64,000 nucleotides of DNA from Nonomuraea harbinensis (GTDB taxonomy: Bacteria > Actinomycetota > Actinomycetes > Streptosporangiales > Streptosporangiaceae), in contig NZ_JAHKRN010000040.1 in the NCBI RefSeq assembly GCF_019396385.1, forward strand, positions 17,950 to 81,949, read 5' to 3'. Shown here piece after piece: positions 9,212-16,987 of this stretch; position 1 is the first letter of the stretch; every line of letters starts with the position of its first letter. The notes under the pieces were generated by a model that did no database searches, was not told the origin of the DNA, and saw only the letters and a list, made by a program, of their open reading frames with translations. The translations under genes and the position numbers were made by a program.

Positions 9212-9247
9212 CCGCCGCGTCGCGGGAGCGCTCCCGCGACGCGGCGG
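9212..9247. terminator. Perfect 36-bp palindrome between convergent genes
   Basis: Two 18-base arms (9212-9229 and 9230-9247) are exact reverse complements with no loop. The element lies between the 3' ends of the phosphotransferase gene and the GH1 gene, where a bidirectional terminator is expected. Its centre, GGGAGCGCTCCC, is also the core of the CebR-type LacI operator known from Streptomyces cellobiose genes, so a regulatory role is possible. Confidence 0.6.
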
Positions 9248-9269
9248 CCGATGCCCTTGCTGATAGTGC

Positions 9270-10682
9270 CTACGACGCCGGGGAGGCCGCCTCGGCGGGG
9301 AGCGCGTTGGCCGCCACCACGTCGTGGTACCAGCGGGCGCTGTCCTTCCAGGTGCGCTCCATGGTGTCGCGGTCCACACGGACGATGCCGAAGCGCTTGC
9401 CGTACCCGTGGGCCCACTCGAAGTTGTCCATCAGCGACCACAGGAAGTAGCCGCGCACGTCCGCGCCGCCCTCGATCGCCTCGGCCACCGCCGTCAGGTG
9501 GCGGCGCAGGTAGTCGATCCGGTCGTCGTCGTGCACGCGGCCGTCGGCGGAGACCTCGTCGGGGAAGGCCGCGCCGTTCTCGGTGATCATGACGGGCAGC
9601 GACGGGTAGTCGCGGCGCAGCCGCAGCAGCAACTCCGTCAGGCCGGTCTCGTCGATGTTCCAGCCCATCTCGGTGTACGGTCCGGGCTGCTGGACGAACT
9701 CGACGTCCGCGCAGTTGATCCACGGTGAGGCCGCGCCGTCCGCGTGCCCGTCGGCCGTGTCGCGGGCGCTGGTCCCGTCCCACTGCCGCACCAGGATCGG
9801 GTTGTAGTAGTTGACGCCCAGCACCTCGATCGGCGCGGCGGCGGTCGCCTCGTCGCCGTCCTTGACGAACGACCAGTCGGTGACCGAGGCGGTGTCGTCG
9901 ATGAGGTCGCGCGGGTAGGCGCCGTCCAGCATCGGGCCGAGGAAGGCCCGGTTGGCCAGCGCGTCCACCCGGCGCACCGCCTCCGCGTCCTGCTCGGAGA
10001 CGCCGCGCGCGTGGTGCAGGTTGAGCGTGACCGACACCTGGGCGGCCGGGTCGACCACCTCGCGCAGCGCGCGGGCGGCCAGCCCGTGGCCCAGGTTCAG
10101 GTGGTGCACGGCGGCCAGCGCCGCGGCCGGATCGGTGCGGCCGGGGGCGTGCACGCCGGAGCCGTAGCCGAGGTAGGCCGAGCACCACGGCTCGTTGAGC
10201 GTGATCCAGGTGCGCACGCCGTCGCCGAGCGCCTCGCCCGTCTGCCGCGCGTACTCGGCGAACCGGTACGCGGTGTCGCGGTTCGGCCAGCCGCCCGCGT
10301 CCTCCAGCTCCTGCGGCAGGTCCCAGTGGTACAGGGTGGCCACCGGGGCGATGTTCCTGGTCAGCAGTCCGTCGACCAGCCGCCGGTAGAAGTCCAGCCC
10401 GGCCTGGTTCACCCGGTCGCCGCCGCCGGGCAGCACGCGCGGCCAGGAGATGGAGAAGCGGTAGGCGCCGACGCCCAGCGCCGCGAGGAGGTCCAGGTCC
10501 TCCTCCAGCCGGTGGTAGTGGTCGCACGCCAGGTCGCCGGTGTCGCCGCCGGTCACCAGGCCGGGCGTGTGGGAAAAGGTGTCCCAGATCGACGGCCCGC
10601 GGCCGTCCTCGTTCCAGGCGCCCTCGACCTGGTAGGCGGCCGTGGCCGTGCCCCACAGGAAGTCGTCGGGGAAGGTTGTCAT
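9270..10682 (-). CDS. GH1 beta-glucosidase/beta-galactosidase
   Basis: At 470 residues this is a full-length glycoside hydrolase family 1 (beta/alpha)8-barrel. Landmarks are the N-terminal FLWGTATAAYQVEG, the acid/base Glu164 in TLNEPWC and the nucleophile Glu368 in ITENG, with GYFLWSLMDNFEWAHGY near the end. There is no signal peptide, so it acts on imported oligosaccharides in the cytoplasm. Its ATG at 10682 follows the GH42 stop by seven bases, and GAGGAG precedes it. It is the last gene of a LacI-GH42-GH1 operon, implying intracellular breakdown of beta-linked galactosides or glucosides; no transporter is encoded with it. Confidence 0.93.
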   Translation of the reverse strand: MTTFPDDFLWGTATAAYQVEGAWNEDGRGPSIWDTFSHTPGLVTGGDTGDLACDHYHRLEEDLDLLAALGVGAYRFSISWPRVLPGGGDRVNQAGLDFYRRLVDGLLTRNIAPVATLYHWDLPQELEDAGGWPNRDTAYRFAEYARQTGEALGDGVRTWITLNEPWCSAYLGYGSGVHAPGRTDPAAALAAVHHLNLGHGLAARALREVVDPAAQVSVTLNLHHARGVSEQDAEAVRRVDALANRAFLGPMLDGAYPRDLIDDTASVTDWSFVKDGDEATAAAPIEVLGVNYYNPILVRQWDGTSARDTADGHADGAASPWINCADVEFVQQPGPYTEMGWNIDETGLTELLLRLRRDYPSLPVMITENGAAFPDEVSADGRVHDDDRIDYLRRHLTAVAEAIEGGADVRGYFLWSLMDNFEWAHGYGKRFGIVRVDRDTMERTWKDSARWYHDVVAANALPAEAASPAS

Positions 10683-10689
10683 CGGGGAG

Positions 10690-12705
10690 TCACTCCTCAG
10701 TGTTCGATGCTTCGTGCTCCGGGCTCTGCAGGGCGACGGCCTCCCGGGGGGCCAGGGTGACCGCGCCGTCCACGACGGCTCCGGTCAGCAGGTCCCGCGC
10801 GGGGCCGGGGATCGGCACGCGGGCGGTTCCGTCGCCGTGGTTGAGGAGGAAGAGCGCGGGGCCGCGCCGGACCGCCTCGACGCCGGGCGGCGGCGGGCCG
10901 GGCAGCGCGCCGGTGACGCCCGCGTCGGCGAGCAGGCGCCCGGCCAGCGTGGCGAGCGCGTCGTGCTCGGGCCGCGTGGCCACGTACCACGCGGTGCCCG
11001 CGCCGCAGGGGTGCCGCAGCACCGCCGGATCCCCGCTCCCGGCGAAGACGGCGACCGCTTCGGCGCCCTCGGCCCGTACCAGCTCGGTCCAGAGGCGGGC
11101 GGTGAACGCGCCGCCGTCCGTCCACGCGCAGGGCACCGCCCGGTCCTCCGGCACGGGCAGCCACTCCTCGCCGGACAGGCCCAGCACCTCACGCAGCGGC
11201 GCGGGGAACCGTCCCCGGTGGACGCGCGCGTCCCGGTCGGCGATCCCGGAGAAGGGGCCGACCGCGAGAGTCCCGCCGCCGCGCACGTACGAGGTCAGCG
11301 ACGCCGCGTCGTCCTCGCCGAGCAGGAACAGGCTGGGGGCCACCACCAGCGCGTAGCCGGAGAGGTCGGCCGAGGGCGGGGCGAGGTCCACGCTCACCCC
11401 GCGCTCCCAGAACGGCCGGTAGTAGCGGAACAGCTCCTCCACCGGGTCGAGCCGGTCGCTGGGCAGGCCGCGCTCGGTCGCCGCCCACCAGCTCGGCCAG
11501 TCGAACACCAGCGCCACCCGCGCGGGCACCCGCGTGCCCGCCACCCCGGCGAGCGCGCGCAGCTCCGCGCCGTGCGCGAGCACCTCGCGATGCAGCCGCG
11601 TGTCCGGCCCGGCGTGCGGGACCATCGCCGAATGGAAGCGCTCGGAGCCGGAGCGGGAGGCCCGCCACTGGAAGTAGCAGAGCCCGTCCGCGCCGCGCGC
11701 CACGGCCTGGAAGGACTCCAGCCGCAGCTGTCCGGGTGGTTTGGGCAGGTTGTGCGGCCGCCAGTTCACGGCGGAGACCGCCTGCTCCATGAGCATCCAC
11801 GGCCCGCCGGCGAGCGAGCGCATCAGGTCGTGCGTGAGCGCGGCCCGCACGTGGGACAGCGGGTCGGCCGGGTCCGGGTACCAGTCGTCGGAGACGACGT
11901 CCTCCTCGGGCGCCCACGACCAGTAGTCGACGAGGTTGAAGAACCCCATGAAGTTCGTGGTGACCGGGATGTCCGGGGTGTGGGCGCGCAGCACGTCGCG
12001 CTCGGCCCTGAAATGCGCGAGCAGCGCGTCGGAGCAGAACCGCCGGAAGTCGAGCCGCTGCGCCGGGTTGACCAGGTAAGGAGCGCGCCGGGGCGGCAGC
12101 ACCTCCTCCCAGGCGCTGTAACGCTGGCTCCAGAAGGCCGTGCCCCACGCGTCGTTCAGCGCGCCGAGGTCGCCGTGCCGCTCCCGTAACCAGGTACGGA
12201 ACGCCTCGGCGGTGGTGTCGCAGTGGCACACCTGCCCGTACTCGTTGCCCACGTGCCACATGGCCAGCGCCGGATGCCCGGCGTAGCGGCCGGCCAGGTC
12301 CTCCACCAGGGCCAGCGCCCGTTCCCGGTAGACCGGCGAGGACGGGCAGAACTGGTTGCGCGAGCCGTACCAGAGCCGGTGCCCCGACTCGTCCACCGGC
12401 AGCGTCTCCGGCCACCGGTGCCCCAGCCAGGGCGGCGGCGAGGCGGTGGGCGTGGCCAGGTCCACCGCGACGCCAGCCCCGGCGAGCAGGTCGAGCACCC
12501 GGTCCAGCCAGCCGAAGTCCCTGACGCCCGGCTCCGGCTCGATCCGCGCCCAGCTGAACACGCCGACCGTGACCAGGTTGACCCCGGCCTCCCGCATCAG
12601 CCGGACGTCCTCGGCCCAGACCTCCTCCGGCCACTGCTCGGGGTTGTAGTCGCCGCCGAACAGCAGCCCGTGCCGCCGGGTCAGGTCGCGCAGGCCGGGA
12701 CTCAC
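10690..12705 (-). CDS. GH42 beta-galactosidase
   Basis: The protein (671 residues from the chosen start) has the GH42 plan: a catalytic barrel beginning GLLFGGDYNPEQWP, the acid/base Glu155 in MWHVGNEYG, the nucleophile Glu307 in MLMEQAVSAVNW, then trimerisation and small beta domains. A Cys-rich loop (CHCD) follows the acid/base region. I chose the GTG at 12705 because it overlaps the LacI stop as GTGA, the usual coupled arrangement. An upstream start at 12762 would lie 60 bases inside lacI and add residues unlike the family. It hydrolyses terminal beta-galactosides in the cytoplasm and is co-transcribed with LacI and GH1. Confidence 0.92.
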   Translation of the reverse strand: MSPGLRDLTRRHGLLFGGDYNPEQWPEEVWAEDVRLMREAGVNLVTVGVFSWARIEPEPGVRDFGWLDRVLDLLAGAGVAVDLATPTASPPPWLGHRWPETLPVDESGHRLWYGSRNQFCPSSPVYRERALALVEDLAGRYAGHPALAMWHVGNEYGQVCHCDTTAEAFRTWLRERHGDLGALNDAWGTAFWSQRYSAWEEVLPPRRAPYLVNPAQRLDFRRFCSDALLAHFRAERDVLRAHTPDIPVTTNFMGFFNLVDYWSWAPEEDVVSDDWYPDPADPLSHVRAALTHDLMRSLAGGPWMLMEQAVSAVNWRPHNLPKPPGQLRLESFQAVARGADGLCYFQWRASRSGSERFHSAMVPHAGPDTRLHREVLAHGAELRALAGVAGTRVPARVALVFDWPSWWAATERGLPSDRLDPVEELFRYYRPFWERGVSVDLAPPSADLSGYALVVAPSLFLLGEDDAASLTSYVRGGGTLAVGPFSGIADRDARVHRGRFPAPLREVLGLSGEEWLPVPEDRAVPCAWTDGGAFTARLWTELVRAEGAEAVAVFAGSGDPAVLRHPCGAGTAWYVATRPEHDALATLAGRLLADAGVTGALPGPPPPGVEAVRRGPALFLLNHGDGTARVPIPGPARDLLTGAVVDGAVTLAPREAVALQSPEHEASNTEE

Positions 12706-13733
12706 CGCGCGGCCCCGCTCCCGCGCGGCGGCGCCGAGCTGTCGCCGATCACCAGCCGGCACGGCACCAGGCGCTGCGCCGGCGGCGAGCCGGGGGACTC
12801 CAGCCGGTCGATGAGCATGCGGGCGCCCAGCCTGCCCAGCTCGGCCCCGGGCGGCTCCAGCGTGGTCAGCCGGGGCCGGAACATCTCCGCCACCCGGGCC
12901 GAGGCGCTGGCCAGCAGGAGCGACAGGTCACCGGGGACGCGCCAGCCGCGCTCCTCGACCGCCTGGAGCACGCCGACCGCCGCCTGGTCGCTCATCGCGG
13001 CCACCGCCGTCACCTCGGGGTGCTCGGCCATCAGCCGCTCGAAGGCGAGCCGGCCCTCGCCGGCCGTGTCGGCGCGCACGTCGCCCGCGTACCACAGGCC
13101 GGCCTCGCGCGCCGCGGCCGCGAACTCCTCGCCGGCCCGGACGGCGGGCCCGTACCCGGGGGAGTAGGCGCCGGTGGAGTGGTTCAGCAAGGCGATGGCC
13201 CGGTGGCCCAGCCCGGCCAGGTGCGCGACGGCGTCCCTGGCGGTGCGGGCGAAGTCGATGTCGGCGTAGTCGAGTGAGCCGGGCTCCCGGGTACGGCCGA
13301 TCATGGCGAACGGCGTGCCCGACTCCAGCAGGAAGTCCGTCCGCTCGTCGGCCAGCCGGACCTCCATCAGCAGCACCCCGTCGACCAGGCCCATCCCGGT
13401 CAGGTAGCGCAGCTCCTCCACCGGGTCGGCGCTCTCGGGCGACAGCAGCAGGTGGTAGCCCAGCTCGGCGGCGGCCTCGGCGGCTCCGGTCGCGAACTGC
13501 ATCTCGGTCAGCCCGAACCCGCTGCCGGGCGGGGGGAACAGCAGTGCCAGGATGCGGGTCCGCTTGGACACCAGGCCGCGGGCCAGCAGGTTGGGCCGGT
13601 AGCCCAGCTCGGCCGCGGCCCGCTCGATGCGGCGCTTGGTCTCCGCCTTCACCGGACGGGTCCCGTTGAGCGCGGCGGAGACCGTGCTGACGGCCACCTG
13701 GGCGCGCTCGGCCACGTCGCGCAACGAGGTCAT
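12702..13733 (-). CDS. LacI family regulator of the GH42-GH1 operon
   Basis: This 343-residue protein begins MTSLRDVAERAQVAVSTVSA, the LacI helix-turn-helix, with the hinge helix at ELGYRPNLLARGL. A periplasmic-binding-protein-like sugar-sensor domain covers about residues 60-335. The ATG at 13733 has GGAGGG closely upstream. It is the first gene of the operon with GH42 (four-base overlap) and GH1. A perfect CGAAACGTTTCG palindrome lies 29 bases upstream of its start, so autoregulation with release by a galactoside or glucoside is likely. Confidence 0.92.
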   Translation of the reverse strand: MTSLRDVAERAQVAVSTVSAALNGTRPVKAETKRRIERAAAELGYRPNLLARGLVSKRTRILALLFPPPGSGFGLTEMQFATGAAEAAAELGYHLLLSPESADPVEELRYLTGMGLVDGVLLMEVRLADERTDFLLESGTPFAMIGRTREPGSLDYADIDFARTARDAVAHLAGLGHRAIALLNHSTGAYSPGYGPAVRAGEEFAAAAREAGLWYAGDVRADTAGEGRLAFERLMAEHPEVTAVAAMSDQAAVGVLQAVEERGWRVPGDLSLLLASASARVAEMFRPRLTTLEPPGAELGRLGARMLIDRLESPGSPPAQRLVPCRLVIGDSSAPPRGSGAAR

Positions 13734-13761
13734 GCCCCTCCGGTTCCTGCAGGACGCGGAT

Positions 13762-13773
13762 CGAAACGTTTCG
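13762..13773. promoter_or_regulatory. LacI-type operator palindrome
   Basis: CGAAACGTTTCG is a perfect 12-bp palindrome upstream of the lacI-GH42-GH1 operon. LacI family proteins in actinobacteria commonly bind palindromes with a central CG of this kind. It is the natural operator for the adjacent regulator. Confidence 0.65.
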
Positions 13774-13817
13774 CAAAACGTATGGGGCGGTTTGTCGGGA
13801 TGTCAACGGGCGGGAGC

Positions 13818-14465
13818 TCAGGGCTCTATGAGACCCGCTCTTATCGCGTACCGGGTCAGCTCCAGCCGGTCGCGCATGCCCAGTTTGGCCAGCACGTTGG
13901 CGCGGTGCCGGTCGACCGTCTTGATGCTGATCACCAGCATGTCCGCTATCGCTTTGGACGAGTGGCCCTCGGCTATGAGCTTGACGATCTCCTCCTCGCG
14001 CGGCGTGAGCAGGCTCCCCGGCAGCTCCTCGCCCCGGGTGTCGCGCTGCAGGAAGTCGCGGATGAGCGCGGTCACCGCGCCCGGGTAGAGAAAGGGCTCG
14101 CCGCGCATCGCCGCGCGGCACGCCTCCAACAGGTCGCGGTCGGCCACCGACTTGAGCACGTAGCCGGACGCCCCGGCCTTCAGCGACTCGAACAGGTACT
14201 GCTCGTTGTCGTACATGGACAGCATCAGCAGGCGCACCTCGGGGGCGCGCCGGGAGATCTCGCGCGCCGCCTGGATGCCGGTCATGCGCGGCATGGCGAT
14301 GTCGAGGATGGCCAGGTCGACTCCCTCGCCGGCCAGCTCGACGGCCTCCGCGCCGTTGCCGGCCTCGGCGACCACGACGAGGTCGGGCTCGGCGTCCAGG
14401 ATCATCCGCAGCCCACGCCGTACGAGGGCGTGGTCGTCGGCGAGCAGGATGCGGGTCCGTTCCAA
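13818..14465 (-). CDS. NarL/LuxR-type response regulator
   Basis: The 215-residue protein has a receiver domain (acidic pair Asp10/Asp11, phospho-acceptor Asp55 in LAILDIAMP, Lys in YVLKSV) and a C-terminal LuxR helix-turn-helix (LTPREEEIVKLIAEG, KTVDRHRANVLAKL). The start is a TTG at 14465: the acidic DD pair needed at residues 10-11 leaves no later start possible, and AAAGGA lies upstream. It follows the histidine kinase gene by five bases and is its partner. The C-terminus uses several ATA and one AGA codon, rare in this genome. Targets probably include the divergent antiporter promoter, by position only. Confidence 0.93.
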   Translation of the reverse strand: MERTRILLADDHALVRRGLRMILDAEPDLVVVAEAGNGAEAVELAGEGVDLAILDIAMPRMTGIQAAREISRRAPEVRLLMLSMYDNEQYLFESLKAGASGYVLKSVADRDLLEACRAAMRGEPFLYPGAVTALIRDFLQRDTRGEELPGSLLTPREEEIVKLIAEGHSSKAIADMLVISIKTVDRHRANVLAKLGMRDRLELTRYAIRAGLIEP

Positions 14466-14470
14466 CCTGA

Positions 14471-15460
14471 TCAGTTCCTTTCCGGCCGGACCGGTATGGC
14501 CAGCCGCACGGTCGTTCCGCCGCCCGGTGGGCTGGTGATGGTCAAGCGGGCGCCGATCAGCAGCGCGCGCTCACGCATGCCGCGTACGCCCGTGCCCTCG
14601 GTCATCGGGCCGCCCCGGCCGTTGTCGGCGATCTTCAGCACCACGCCGTCCGGCCGGCGGCAGAGCGAGAGCTCGACCTTGGTCGCCCTGGCGTGCCTGG
14701 CCACGTTGGTCAGCCCCTCCTGCGCGATGCGGTAGACCACCAGCTCGGCCTCCTCGCCCAGCTCCGGCAGGTGCGACTCCAGGCGGCGGGTGACGTGGGC
14801 GTCGGACATCTCGCCGAAGTCGGCGGCCAGCGCGTTCAGCGAGGCGATCAGCCCCAGGTCCTCCAGCATCCCCGGGCGCAGCCGCCTGGCGACCTGGCGC
14901 ACCTCGTCCAGGCTGCCCCGTACCGTCTCCTGGATGTTGTGCAGCTCCTCGCGCAGCTCCTCCGGCGCGAGGTCGACGGCGCGCTTGAGGCCGAGCAGCA
15001 CCACCGTCAGGCTCTGGCCGATCTCGTCGTGCAGCTCGCGGGCGATGCGCTGCCGCTCGCCCTCCTGGGCGGCCAGCGCGTGCGCGGCGGCGGTGCTGCG
15101 CTCGGCCTCCAGCCGGTCCAGCATCGCGTTGAAGGTCGCCACCACGTCGGTCAGGTCGCCGTTGCCGCTCTCGGCGAGCCGGTCGCGGGAGCGCAGCAGG
15201 TCGACCCGCTGCATGAGCGCGGTGAGCGCCACCAGCGGGGCCAGGCTGCGGCGCAGCAGCACCGCGTTGGCGCTCAGCATCAGCGCCAGGCCGATCGTCA
15301 GCACCGGGATCTCGGTGAGCAGCACCGGCGCGGACACCGTGGCGGGTGACACCGCCAGGACCAGCGTGCCGACCGTGAACACCAGGCCGTTGATCACGAT
15401 GAGCCGCCGGAACAGCGCCTGCGCAGGTGAGCGGGCGGATACCGGACGTCGCTCTTTCAT
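14471..15460 (-). CDS. Sensor histidine kinase (HisKA_3 type)
   Basis: The 329-residue membrane kinase has two N-terminal transmembrane segments (about residues 20-40 and 50-70) and almost no extracellular loop. A HAMP-like linker, the dimerisation/phosphoacceptor motif with His144 in ARELHDEIGQ, and an ATPase domain follow (N-box AQEGLTNVARHA, DNGRGG, GVRGMRERALLIGA). Kinases of this layout usually pair with NarL-type regulators, as here. The short sensor suggests it detects a membrane or intramembrane signal. The ATG at 15460 has GAGG upstream. It is divergent from a cation/proton antiporter gene, so ionic or pH stress is a reasonable but unproven signal. Confidence 0.92.
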   Translation of the reverse strand: MKERRPVSARSPAQALFRRLIVINGLVFTVGTLVLAVSPATVSAPVLLTEIPVLTIGLALMLSANAVLLRRSLAPLVALTALMQRVDLLRSRDRLAESGNGDLTDVVATFNAMLDRLEAERSTAAAHALAAQEGERQRIARELHDEIGQSLTVVLLGLKRAVDLAPEELREELHNIQETVRGSLDEVRQVARRLRPGMLEDLGLIASLNALAADFGEMSDAHVTRRLESHLPELGEEAELVVYRIAQEGLTNVARHARATKVELSLCRRPDGVVLKIADNGRGGPMTEGTGVRGMRERALLIGARLTITSPPGGGTTVRLAIPVRPERN

Positions 15461-15506
15461 ATCCTCAGAGTCGCCGCCGGACGGCGTGCGTGTCCATCCG
15501 TAGCAG

Positions 15507-15621
15507 CACCCATCTCCTTGTGCGTGCCTACATGGTTTCCCCCACCGGAGATGGGTGTCAGACCCGATGGCGTGGTTACCGGTCCGTTACCGAAACTGGA
15601 AACCATGAGACATCCCGCCAT
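15507..15621 (+). promoter_or_regulatory. Interleaved inverted repeats, possible structured leader RNA
   Basis: Between the divergent kinase and antiporter genes lie three perfect inverted repeats that cross each other. CACCCATCTCC (15507-15517) pairs with 15547-15557; CATGGTTTCC (15531-15540) pairs with 15598-15607; ATGGCG (15567-15572) pairs with 15616-15621. The order is a-b-a'-c-b'-c', so the stems would form pseudoknots or alternative folds. The element sits 64 bases upstream of the antiporter start. It could be an ion-responsive riboswitch-like leader or a set of regulator sites; I do not recognise a known class. Confidence 0.45.
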
Positions 15622-15684
15622 ATCTGCACCGTATCTGTTGCCCGTTTGCCGTCCGGCTCGCACCGGCCCGCCGGGGCACGCCCG

Positions 15685-16971
15685 ATGAGCGGTGTCATCG
15701 CCCTGACCGTCTTCGTGGTGGCCTACTACTTCATCGCCACCGAGAAGGTGAACAAGGTCAAGGTGGTGCTCGTGGCCGCCGGCATCATGGCGGTGCTCGG
15801 GCTGATCCCCGGCGCGGAAGTCTTCTACTCCGAGCATGAGGGCATCGACTGGAACGTCATCTTCCTGCTGCTCGGCATGATGATCATCGTGGGGATCATC
15901 AAACAGACGGGACTTTTCGACTTCCTGGCCATCTGGGCCGCGAAGAAGTCGCAGGGGAAGCCCTACCGGCTGATGGTGATGCTCATGGCCATCACCGCGA
16001 TCGCCTCCCCCTTCCTTGACAACGTCACCACGATCATGCTGGTCGTGCCGGTGACGTTGATGGTGTGTGAACGTCTTGACATCCCAGCCCAGCCCTACAT
16101 CATCGCCGAGGTGCTCGCCTCCAACATCGGCGGCGCGGCCACCCTCATCGGCGACCCGCCGAACATCATCATCGGCAGCCGCGCGGGCCTGACCTTCAAC
16201 GACTTCCTCGTGCACATGTCGCCCATCGTCGTGGTGGTCTTCGTGGCCTTCCTGCTGCTGACGCGGGTGATGTTCAGGAAGTCGTTCCAGTACAACCCCG
16301 ACCGGGTCGCCGAAGTGATGAAGCTGCAGGAGAAGCGGGCCATCACGGACCCGAAGCTCCTGGTCCGGTGCATGATCGTACTCGCCCTGGTGATCGTCGG
16401 GTTCGGGCTGCACGCCATCGTGCACGTCGAGCCGTCCATCGTGGCGCTGGTCGGCGCGGGCGTGATGATGCTGGTGGCGCGGGCCGAGACGTCCGAGGTC
16501 ATGGCCGAGGTCGAGTGGCCGACGCTGGTCTTCTTCATCGGCCTGTTCGTCATGGTCGCCGGGCTCGTGCACACCGGGGTCATCGAGACCATCGGCGTCT
16601 GGGCGGTCGAGGCTGTCGGCGACAACTTCTTCGGCGCGGCGACCGCGCTGGTCTGGGGTTCGGCGATCCTCGGCGCGTTCTTCGACAACATCCCCTATGT
16701 GGCCACCATGGCACCTATCGTGGAAGGGCTGGTCGCGCAGGCTCCCGATCCTGACACCGGGCAGGCGTTGTGGTGGGCGTTCGCGCTGGGCGCGGACTTC
16801 GGCGGCAACGGCACCGCGGTGGCGGCCAGCGCGAACGTGGTCGCCATCGGCCTGGCTGCCCGCTCCGGCCACAAGATCACGTTCTGGCAGTTCACCAAGT
16901 ACGGCATCCTCGTCACGGCGATCAGCACAGCAATGGCCTGGCTCTACGTCTGGCTGCGCTATTTCGTCTGA
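15685..16971 (+). CDS. ArsB/NhaD-family cation/proton antiporter
   Basis: At 428 residues this is an integral membrane protein with 11-12 hydrophobic segments and the superfamily signatures ASPFLDNVTTIMLVVPVT and NIGGAATLIGDPPNIIIGSR, plus a repeat-related FDNIPYVATM in the second half. These match the ArsB/NhaD branch of the ion-transporter superfamily, which exchanges Na+ or exports arsenite. Without ars genes nearby and next to a second antiporter, a Na+(Li+)/H+ role is more likely. I chose the ATG at 15685; an upstream start at 15427 would run through the divergent kinase gene and the inverted repeats. The next antiporter starts 17 bases after its stop, so they form an operon. Confidence 0.85.
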   Translation: MSGVIALTVFVVAYYFIATEKVNKVKVVLVAAGIMAVLGLIPGAEVFYSEHEGIDWNVIFLLLGMMIIVGIIKQTGLFDFLAIWAAKKSQGKPYRLMVMLMAITAIASPFLDNVTTIMLVVPVTLMVCERLDIPAQPYIIAEVLASNIGGAATLIGDPPNIIIGSRAGLTFNDFLVHMSPIVVVVFVAFLLLTRVMFRKSFQYNPDRVAEVMKLQEKRAITDPKLLVRCMIVLALVIVGFGLHAIVHVEPSIVALVGAGVMMLVARAETSEVMAEVEWPTLVFFIGLFVMVAGLVHTGVIETIGVWAVEAVGDNFFGAATALVWGSAILGAFFDNIPYVATMAPIVEGLVAQAPDPDTGQALWWAFALGADFGGNGTAVAASANVVAIGLAARSGHKITFWQFTKYGILVTAISTAMAWLYVWLRYFV

Positions 16972-16987
16972 GTGAGGAGGGGCGACG

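Noticed and set aside
12706..12762. Longer GH42 N-terminus starting at 12762
   Set aside because: It is coding sequence of the LacI gene in another frame and does not match GH42 starts.
15427..15684. Upstream extension of the antiporter reading frame
   Set aside because: It overlaps the divergent kinase start and the inverted repeats, and has no transmembrane character before the ATG at 15685.
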